Assembly (NCBI GenBank): GCA_020026225.1
Contig: JAHHQU010000061.1
Coordinates: forward strand, 1-12,487
Direction: 5' to 3'
Length of the DNA: 12,487 nucleotides
DNA from: Phocaeicola sp.
GTDB taxonomy: Bacteria > Bacteroidota > Bacteroidia > Bacteroidales > Bacteroidaceae
The position numbers were made by a program, and so were the translations under genes. The first letter of the stretch is position 1. Each line of letters opens with the position of its first letter. The notes beneath the pieces were generated by a model. It was not told the DNA's origin. It saw only the letters and a program-made list of their open reading frames with translations, and did not search any database. Shown one piece after another: positions 7,784 to 12,487 of this stretch.

Positions 7784-8563
7784 ATGAAACTAAAGAAACT
7801 GCAAATCTATTTTTATCAATTCCTGCAAGGAACATTCGCACATTATTTTGTGCTTTTTTTCATCGTTGTATCTATTCTGGCCGTTATAGCCAGTTCTTTT
7901 CAGGAGATGTTGCCGTATCAGCTGTATCTTTTCGGTGTTACGTATATATCTTCTTTTATCTTTTTATTGGAATACTTGGCTCGAATTTTTTCCGCACCGG
8001 CTCAATATCCGAACAAGAAGGCGGTTAAGGCTCGTCTGAAATATGTTTTTTCGTTTTATGGCTTTGTGGATTTTGTAGCGATGTTGCCATGTGTGCTTAC
8101 GTATCTGTATTGGGATACGCAGGTGGTACATGTCATAATCTTGCCTTATATTTTCATCATCTTCAAGTTGATTCGCCATTCCAGGTCGTTCCGGATTATC
8201 GGCAGTGTGCTGTATTCTGTAAAGGATGAATTGATAACGGCATATACAGCTTGTTTGATTATGGTGAGCTTTACATCTATTTTAATGTATTATATCGAAC
8301 GTTCGGCTCAACCGGATGTATTCAGTAACATCGGTGATAGTATGTGGTGGGCTGTGGTTGCTTTTACGACGACTGGTTATGGAGATATTTATCCCATTAC
8401 TCCGTTGGGGAAAGTGTTGGCTAGTATTATCAGTATGATAGGAATCGCGATGATCGCTGTGCCTACAGGCATCATTGGTTCTGCATTTATGAACATCGTT
8501 CAGCAGCGTGGAAAACGAACGATAGCCAAACAGATGAAGCAAGAGGAAAAAGACGACAAATAG
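7784..8563 (+). CDS. Voltage-gated-type potassium channel (six transmembrane segments)
   Basis: This is a 259-residue inner-membrane ion channel subunit, expected to form a tetramer. Six hydrophobic segments lie at about 20-40 (S1), 47-69 (S2), 85-110 (S3), 113-138 (S4), 150-171 (S5) and 208-237 (S6). A pore loop (182-205) carries the potassium selectivity filter T195-T-T-G-Y-G-D201. S4 has basic residues at every third position (K128, R131, R134, R137), and acidic partners occur in S2 (E63) and S3 (D96), so the voltage-sensor pattern is kept although short. S6 contains a VPTG bend (226-229). A short, charged, lysine-rich cytoplasmic tail ends the protein; there is no RCK/TrkA-N or cyclic-nucleotide domain. 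It resembles compact prokaryotic Kv channels of the KvAP type. It is a single gene with its own upstream box and a shared downstream hairpin. Confidence 0.93.
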   Translation: MKLKKLQIYFYQFLQGTFAHYFVLFFIVVSILAVIASSFQEMLPYQLYLFGVTYISSFIFLLEYLARIFSAPAQYPNKKAVKARLKYVFSFYGFVDFVAMLPCVLTYLYWDTQVVHVIILPYIFIIFKLIRHSRSFRIIGSVLYSVKDELITAYTACLIMVSFTSILMYYIERSAQPDVFSNIGDSMWWAVVAFTTTGYGDIYPITPLGKVLASIISMIGIAMIAVPTGIIGSAFMNIVQQRGKRTIAKQMKQEEKDDK

Positions 8564-8581
8564 TCTTTCTTGAAATAGAAT

Positions 8582-8623
8582 AGCCTTCCCACTTTGGTCT
8601 CATCCGATTTCTGTGGGAAGGCT
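8582..8623. terminator. Bidirectional terminator between channel and GH97 genes
   Basis: A perfect 11-bp inverted repeat, AGCCTTCCCAC at 8582-8592 against 8613-8623, is followed by GTTTTATT on the plus strand and by ATTCTATTTC on the minus strand. It sits 19 nt past the channel stop and 14 nt past the GH97 stop, so it can serve both convergent genes. Confidence 0.8.
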
Positions 8624-8637
8624 GTTTTATTGGTTCT

Positions 8638-10746
8638 TTAAATTTCTTTGATGGAAATCGCAACGCCACCGCTTGGAGCAAGCTTCTGTTTCAAAATGGT
8701 TTTGTGTGTCACCTTCTTGGTACTGATTACATAGCTCTTCGGATTGGTGTGCCAGTCAGCATGTTTCCCGTCGGTATAGATGGTGGCTTGGTATTTCTTT
8801 CCTTGTGGCAAGAAACTGAGGTCGATGACTGCTTCACGGGCATTCTCATCGGTAATGCCGCCGATATACCATTCGTTCTTTCCTTTGGCTTTACGTGCGA
8901 TGGTTATGTAATCTCCCGGTTCGGCTTCCAGAATATAGCTGTTGTCCCAGTCAGCCGCCACATCTTTGATGAATTGGAAGGCATCGGGATATTTCTCATA
9001 ATTCTGAATCAGGTCGGCAGCCATTTGGAGCGGACTGTACATCGTTACGTACAAGGCAAGCTGTTTTACTAATGTTGTGCTCAACTTTGCTTGGTTAGAA
9101 CCATAGACAGAAAGGTCTCCTTCAAAGATACCTGGAGTATAGTCCATCGGACCGCCCATTAAACGGGTAAACGGAAGGATAGTCGTATGGTCTGGACGGT
9201 TTCCGTTGAATGATTCGAATTCCGTACCACGAGCTGACTCTTGAGCAATCCAGTTGGGGTAAGTGCGGCACATGCCGGTAGGACGGACAGCTTCGTGTGA
9301 GTTGACCATTAATTTATAATCGGCCGCAGTTTTGGCTACATAGTTGTAGTGGTTTACCATCCATTGTCCATCGTGGTACTCGCTGCGAGGAATGATGGGA
9401 CCTACATAGCCGGTCTTTACGGCATTATATCCGTTGTCTACCATGAAACGGAAAGCATCGTGCAACTGACGTTCGTAGTCGATTACCGATGAAGTGGTCT
9501 CATGGTGCATGATGATTTTTACTCCTTTATCGGCGGCATATTGCTGCAAGCCTTTCACATCGAAATCGGGATAGGCTTTGGTAAAGCTGTAAATGTGGTC
9601 TTTATGATAAGCCCAATTGTCTTCCCATCCTTCGTTCCATCCTTCCACCAATACAGCGTCAAATCCGTGTTTGGCAGCAAAGTCGATGTATTCCTTTACA
9701 TGTTGTGTGTTTGCTCCATGGTGACCGTTCGGTTTCAGTTGGCTGTAATCGGTCTTTTCGATGTGGATATCATGGTAGTCGGTATATGCCCATGTAGAGC
9801 CTCCACCTGTAAAATATTCCCACCAGACTCCTACGTATTTCATTGGCTTGATCCAAGAAGTATCTTCAATTTTACAAGGCTCGTTCAGGTTCAGAATCAA
9901 GTTGGATGCAAGGATATCACGTGCGTCATCACTTAGAACGAGGGTACGCCAAGGACTGACGGTTTCAGTTTGAATATACCCTTTGTCTCCGTTTTTGTCT
10001 GGAGTAAGGTGAGCACTCAGCACAAACTGCTTGTCATCTAGATTCAAGGCCATAGCTGGATAGTTGTCTAAAGCCGCTTCGTGAATATTAAGGTAAATGC
10101 CGTCGGCCGATTTCATCATGAGAGGAGTCTGTACAGCAAGATTTGGGGTCGGTGATTTGGCGGCCAACCCTTCTTTGCGAACTTCGTCAATCAAAGAAGC
10201 AACTTCCGATAACTTGGAGGTGGTGATGGGGTATTCGTTGGTGTCATAGTCTCCAGGAAGCCAGAATGCTTTATGATCGCCATTCAGACAGAATTCGGTT
10301 CTCTCTTCTTCCAATACAAATTGGCGGAGCTCTTCCTGTACTGGAAATTCATAACGTAGTCCCAGTCCGTCATCAAACAAGCGGAATCGAATATTCAGTT
10401 TCCAGTTGGTTTTGTCCTGTACCAGTTTCACAAGCATTTCCTTGTGGTGGTCGCGAATCTGGCTGTTTTCTCCAAGTACAGGTTCCCACGTCGTGTCCGA
10501 TTCATCGTATCGGATATCAGTTACCTTGAAGTGACGGTCGAAAGCAATGCCTGGTTTGAGCTTGAACCCCAACTTGCTGGGTTTGATGACAGGTTGTCCT
10601 TTATACGATAATGTATAAGTTGGCGTTTGTGAATCCGACAGCTCAAAGTGTAAAAACAATTCACCGTCGGGTGACTTTAGGTCTTGTGCAAAGAGTGCAT
10701 TTAGTGAAAAAAAACACAGACCAGCCAGAAAAGTTATTTTTTTCAT
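8638..10746 (-). CDS. GH97 family alpha-glucosidase, SusB-like
   Basis: This 702-residue periplasmic glycoside hydrolase is predicted to release glucose from the ends of alpha-glucans by the inverting mechanism. The signal peptide is residues 1-20 (ending NALFA). It has the GH97 layout: an N-terminal beta-sandwich, a TIM barrel from about 300 (VGVWWE) to about 570, and a C-terminal beta domain ending VAISIKEI. Recalled SusB residues E439, E508 and E532 (catalytic) and E194 and E526 (calcium) correspond to E416 (HHE), E485 (NSHEAVRP), E509 (ARGTE), E171 and E503, all at a constant offset of 23. The glutamates at the base positions place it with the inverting branch and not with the retaining alpha-galactosidase branch, whose nucleophile is an Asp. 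No susC, susD or susR lies in the window, so it is separate from a canonical sus operon here. Exact linkage preference cannot be read from sequence. Confidence 0.93.
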   Translation of the reverse strand: MKKITFLAGLCFFSLNALFAQDLKSPDGELFLHFELSDSQTPTYTLSYKGQPVIKPSKLGFKLKPGIAFDRHFKVTDIRYDESDTTWEPVLGENSQIRDHHKEMLVKLVQDKTNWKLNIRFRLFDDGLGLRYEFPVQEELRQFVLEEERTEFCLNGDHKAFWLPGDYDTNEYPITTSKLSEVASLIDEVRKEGLAAKSPTPNLAVQTPLMMKSADGIYLNIHEAALDNYPAMALNLDDKQFVLSAHLTPDKNGDKGYIQTETVSPWRTLVLSDDARDILASNLILNLNEPCKIEDTSWIKPMKYVGVWWEYFTGGGSTWAYTDYHDIHIEKTDYSQLKPNGHHGANTQHVKEYIDFAAKHGFDAVLVEGWNEGWEDNWAYHKDHIYSFTKAYPDFDVKGLQQYAADKGVKIIMHHETTSSVIDYERQLHDAFRFMVDNGYNAVKTGYVGPIIPRSEYHDGQWMVNHYNYVAKTAADYKLMVNSHEAVRPTGMCRTYPNWIAQESARGTEFESFNGNRPDHTTILPFTRLMGGPMDYTPGIFEGDLSVYGSNQAKLSTTLVKQLALYVTMYSPLQMAADLIQNYEKYPDAFQFIKDVAADWDNSYILEAEPGDYITIARKAKGKNEWYIGGITDENAREAVIDLSFLPQGKKYQATIYTDGKHADWHTNPKSYVISTKKVTHKTILKQKLAPSGGVAISIKEI

Positions 10747-10846
10747 AACGTTTGGATTTAAGGAGTTCTCATTCCTCTTCGTTCAAGTGAAAGAGAAAGC
10801 GGAGAAGTTTTGTCATTAATTGTTCTAAAAAAGGATAATTCGTTTA

Positions 10847-10854
10847 CAAAAATA
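10847..10854 (-). promoter_or_regulatory. TAnnTTTG box upstream of GH97
   Basis: TATTTTTG on the minus strand lies about 100 nt before the ATG at 10746. The -33 region, about 20 nt upstream, reads TTTC instead of TTTG. The leader would be about 90 nt. No binding site for a starch regulator can be recognised. Confidence 0.45.
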
Positions 10855-10973
10855 CAAAATAAATCTGTTTCTGAAAGTCTTAAAAGTGTTTTTCACTTCC
10901 CCTTTTGCTGGAACTCATTCTAAAAAAATAAAGATTTACGAAAGAATATTTGGGACACATAGCTTCTATATGC

Positions 10974-11023
10974 TTCTGAAGAGACCGAATGCAACGCCTT
11001 GCAGTTTGCTTGTCCCTTCAGAA
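10974..11023 (-). terminator. Hairpin overlapping the stop codon of the PLA2-like gene
   Basis: On the minus strand, 11023-11012 pairs with 10985-10974 as a 12-bp stem with one G-U pair. The 26-nt loop holds an inner TGCAA/TTGCA hairpin. The stop codon (11020-11018) lies inside the upstream arm. No T-run follows, so it may be a 3'-end processing or protective structure and not a classic terminator. Confidence 0.45.
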
Positions 11024-11503
11024 TTTATTGCAGATGAAGTCAGTAATGCTTTCTTCCAGAAGAAAGTATTCTTTCATGTAATAAGCAGCATGGTACGCTG
11101 TTGGCGTTATGGGATAGCCGTGATAGCTTCGTTCTCCGCGGTCGTACATGGAGATAAGCTCGTTGCAGCGTACGATGAGTCGGCGGTCCGCTTCGTTGGA
11201 ACGGGAATCCAGCGTACCGCTCACTCCATTCAACCCCAAAGCTTGGTATTCTAAGTCGTGTTGCTGGGCAATGTAGTCGGCCGCATGGAGAGGAGTCGGC
11301 ATTTCTTTCATTACTTCTTCACCGGTAGGACCGATGTAATAACTTTCAAACCAACCGGTAGGTTGGGAGGAAGTGGAGGAATTTTCTTGGGAACGATGAG
11401 ATTCGAAGAATAAGGAAAGGTCAGCGAACTTCTTCTCAAACGCTTCGTGATGAGGAATCCGTTGAATGAATTCCTCCAAGTCTTTTATCATGGTTATTTT
11501 CAT
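11018..11503 (-). CDS. Phospholipase A2-like (HDxxY) domain protein, uncharacterised
   Basis: This is a 161-residue soluble protein with no signal peptide or membrane segment. Residues 55-87 carry a pattern like the parvovirus-type phospholipase A2 domain: Y56-I-G-P59 (calcium-loop position), P69-T-P, A74-A-D76, then A79-Q-Q-H82-D83-L-E-Y86, the HDxxY catalytic signature. A-D106-R-R-L-I follows (105-110) where the viral domain has a second conserved Asp. The likeness is by motif order seen by eye, not by a search. The second glycine of the viral GPG loop is replaced (GPTG). Only two cysteines are present (C113, C158), unlike disulfide-rich secreted PLA2. The N-terminal 50 residues look like a charged helical region with a Ser/Gln linker (38-48). 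If active it would cut the sn-2 ester of phospholipids, but this is inference. The start at 11503 is the first ATG; another in-frame ATG lies at 11491. A structured leader or separate small RNA sits directly upstream. Confidence 0.72.
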   Translation of the reverse strand: MKITMIKDLEEFIQRIPHHEAFEKKFADLSLFFESHRSQENSSTSSQPTGWFESYYIGPTGEEVMKEMPTPLHAADYIAQQHDLEYQALGLNGVSGTLDSRSNEADRRLIVRCNELISMYDRGERSYHGYPITPTAYHAAYYMKEYFLLEESITDFICNKF

Positions 11504-11511
11504 GGGATGTT

Positions 11512-11692
11512 TTTATAAGAAGAAGAGAATCCACTGCATGTAGATTCTCTTCTTTTGTGTCTGCTGGCAATGCGGCCGGCACAAAAATTAATTTTGTATA
11601 ACCCGATGCTCGATTCGCATTCCTTGCGGAAGTTGAATCTTTTGCTTATATAGCTTGAATGCAGCTCATCAATCTTGATTATCAGTTGATGA
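11512..11692 (-). ncRNA. Candidate structured small RNA or long leader of the PLA2-like gene
   Basis: A strong promoter (11699-11729) points into this 180-nt stretch, which has no convincing protein. Read on the minus strand it begins at the predicted start site with a 7-bp hairpin (11692-11686 with 11672-11666). A nested element follows: GGAATGCG (11623-11616) pairs with CGCATT(G)CC (11574-11566), enclosing CGG/CCG (11605-11603 with 11579-11577) and ACAAAA/TTTTGT (11597-11592 with 11586-11581). It ends with a perfect 12-bp hairpin (11554-11520). It could be a free small RNA, or a regulatory leader, since the PLA2-like start codon is only 16 nt past the last hairpin. No known RNA family was recognised. 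Confidence 0.45.
11520..11554 (-). terminator. Perfect 12-bp hairpin just before the PLA2-like start codon
   Basis: AAGAAGAGAATC and its exact complement (11554-11543 with 11531-11520) flank an 11-nt loop. On the minus strand the sequence after the stem is CTTATAAAAAC, so the T-run lies largely in the stem arm (TTCTTCTTAT). It works as the 3' end of the candidate RNA or as an attenuator of the gene starting at 11503. Confidence 0.55.
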
Positions 11693-11698
11693 ACGTGA

Positions 11699-11729
11699 CA
11701 AAGATAGGAATACTCCTTAGCAAGTGCAA
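11699..11729 (-). promoter_or_regulatory. Bacteroides-type promoter of the candidate RNA / PLA2-like gene
   Basis: On the minus strand, TTG (11729-11727) is followed after 20 nt by TATCTTTG (11706-11699), a full match to the TTG/TAnnTTTG pattern. The start site would be near 11692, exactly where the first hairpin begins. It separates this unit from the upstream lipoprotein gene. Confidence 0.65.
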
Positions 11730-11795
11730 TACCTAAAAATAGGGTTTTTGGGGTGGAGGATACCAATCTCCTGTTCGGATTTTCTTTCGTTATGT

Positions 11796-12254
11796 TTATT
11801 GTTCGTAAATGACTTCATCATTTTCCAAAAGTTTCCACTTACCTTTTGATAAGGTAACGGAAAGGGTCGGGTGATTTTCAGCTTTCCATATTTCTACAGA
11901 GGCTTGTGGCTTTTGACGAATGAGAATAGGGCGTTCTTTGGTTTTAGGCATGAACACTTCCACTTTGGAAGAGTCTGCATTGACAATCAGGAAAGATGCA
12001 AACTGGCTGAATTCATCTGTTGCAGAAATCAGCTTAATCCCTTTCTCAAACGGACGGATACAGTCCTTTAAGAGTTCCGACCATTGGTAACCTGCTGAGG
12101 CTATGCATCCATGTTCGTCACGGTCATTTCCCATTTTGTTCTCTGATTTTTGTTTTTCTTGCATGGTTTGTTTGGACTGGGATGGACTGCAGCCGACCGC
12201 CATCGTAAAGCAGAGCAGGAGGCTATTCATTTGAATGAATTTTTTAAGCATCAT
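11796..12254 (-). CDS. Small lipoprotein with a two-cysteine GCxxSAGYxW motif
   Basis: This 152-residue protein has a lipoprotein signal: a hydrophobic stretch (10-19) ends at lipobox A19-V-G-C22, so the mature protein is anchored to a periplasmic membrane face. A polar, lysine- and glutamine-rich linker follows (23-46), with no acidic surface-export run after C22. A compact motif, GCIASAGYQW (49-58), then continues to a second cysteine in KDCIRPFE (63-70). C50 and C65 could form a disulfide in the periplasm. The remaining 80 residues are predicted beta-rich, with short hydrophobic strands ending at VIYEQ. The motif looks like one seen in small uncharacterised lipoproteins, but no function is known to me. 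ATG codons at 12254 and 12251 are adjacent. It has its own promoter upstream and no clear terminator downstream. Confidence 0.8.
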   Translation of the reverse strand: MMLKKFIQMNSLLLCFTMAVGCSPSQSKQTMQEKQKSENKMGNDRDEHGCIASAGYQWSELLKDCIRPFEKGIKLISATDEFSQFASFLIVNADSSKVEVFMPKTKERPILIRQKPQASVEIWKAENHPTLSVTLSKGKWKLLENDEVIYEQ

Positions 12255-12355
12255 AAGCGTAAGTTTATTGGTGACAGGTCCTTGGATTTTATATGCGTTT
12301 GAACGTGCCTGAACCTGAAAGGGCGTGTCCGTCGCTTGGTAGCTTTCGCTTCAAG

Positions 12356-12387
12356 CAAATTTACGATTTTTTTTTGGATTTTTCAAA
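12356..12387 (-). promoter_or_regulatory. Bacteroides-type promoter of the small lipoprotein gene
   Basis: On the minus strand, TTTG (12387-12384) is followed after 20 nt by TAAATTTG (12363-12356). Spacing and boxes match the Bacteroides pattern. Transcription would begin near 12349 and give a leader of about 95 nt before the ATG at 12254. Confidence 0.65.
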
Positions 12388-12435
12388 AGTAAATTGTAGC
12401 TTTATCAAAGAAGCACTTTGACAACGAACATCTAC

Positions 12436-12487
12436 CTAGTCGTCCCTTAAAAAGCCCATTTTTGCGAGATATTGTTCAAGCACAGTA
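12436..12487 (-). CDS. Possible 3' end of an upstream leftward gene (partial)
   Basis: One minus-strand frame entering from the window edge reads VLEQYLAKMGFLRDD at its end and stops at TAG (12438-12436). The composition looks like a natural helical protein tail, and the position, ending 49 nt before the lipoprotein promoter, is sensible. Only 16 codons are visible, so no family can be named and a chance frame cannot be excluded. Confidence 0.4.
   Translation of the reverse strand, partial: TVLEQYLAKMGFLRDD

Noticed and set aside
7083..7841. A 252-codon antisense open frame over the metallopeptidase-like gene.
   Set aside because: The sense strand carries the full set of zinc ligands; the antisense product has no recognisable features and crosses the intergenic gap into the channel gene.
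10886..11254. A rightward 122-codon frame over the PLA2-like gene.
   Set aside because: It is opposite to a motif-bearing frame and begins in the non-coding gap; its sequence shows nothing recognisable.
11500..11766. An 88-codon leftward open frame overlapping the PLA2-like start codon.
   Set aside because: It runs through the promoter at 11699-11729 and through the stems of the candidate RNA, with no recognisable protein features, so a small RNA or leader explains the region better.
1..12487. A complete polysaccharide utilisation locus.
   Set aside because: There are sulfatases and a GH97, but no SusC/SusD-like pair, hybrid two-component system or anti-sigma factor, and the genes form several separate transcription units.

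Overview
The window looks like a chromosomal segment of a gut-type Bacteroidales, probably Bacteroides or Phocaeicola. Several observations point there. Upstream boxes fit the Bacteroides promoter pattern (TTTG/TTG, about 19-20 nt, then TAnnTTTG). No purine-rich ribosome binding sites are visible. Sulfatases with a serine at the formylglycine position lie near a SusB-type GH97 enzyme. Exported proteins have Bacteroides-like signal peptides and lipoboxes. There are no tRNA or rRNA genes, insertion sequences, CRISPR arrays or phage genes.

Left part (1-4640). A YitT/DUF2179 membrane protein reads leftward, with its own terminator (8-59) and a textbook promoter (1268-1298). Divergent from it lies a rightward pair of exported S1-family sulfatases. 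The first (1572-2982) is broken: about 14 nt are missing just before the conserved SDNG metal-binding motif, so the frame shifts and a stop follows. The second (2994-4568) is intact and ends at a strong hairpin (4597-4636).

Middle (4741-8640). Two exported endonuclease/exonuclease/phosphatase (EEP) proteins lie 13 nt apart and share a terminator. A small metallopeptidase-like protein follows, with a complete set of co-catalytic zinc ligands but probably a GTG start. Next is a voltage-gated-type potassium channel with a TTTGYGD filter. A bidirectional hairpin (8582-8623) separates it from the convergent GH97 gene.

Right part (8638-12487, all leftward). It holds a SusB-like inverting GH97 alpha-glucosidase without susC/susD neighbours, a 161-aa cytoplasmic protein resembling the viral-type phospholipase A2 domain, a candidate structured RNA of about 180 nt (or a long structured leader), a small lipoprotein with a compact two-cysteine motif, and the last codons of a further gene at the window edge.

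Working together: the sulfatases and GH97 fit periplasmic breakdown of sulfated glycans and alpha-glucans, and the exported EEP proteins may remove phosphate esters. No SusC/SusD pair or regulator is present, so this is not a full polysaccharide utilisation locus. The most unusual items are the PLA2-like protein with its structured RNA or leader, and the decaying sulfatase beside an intact one.
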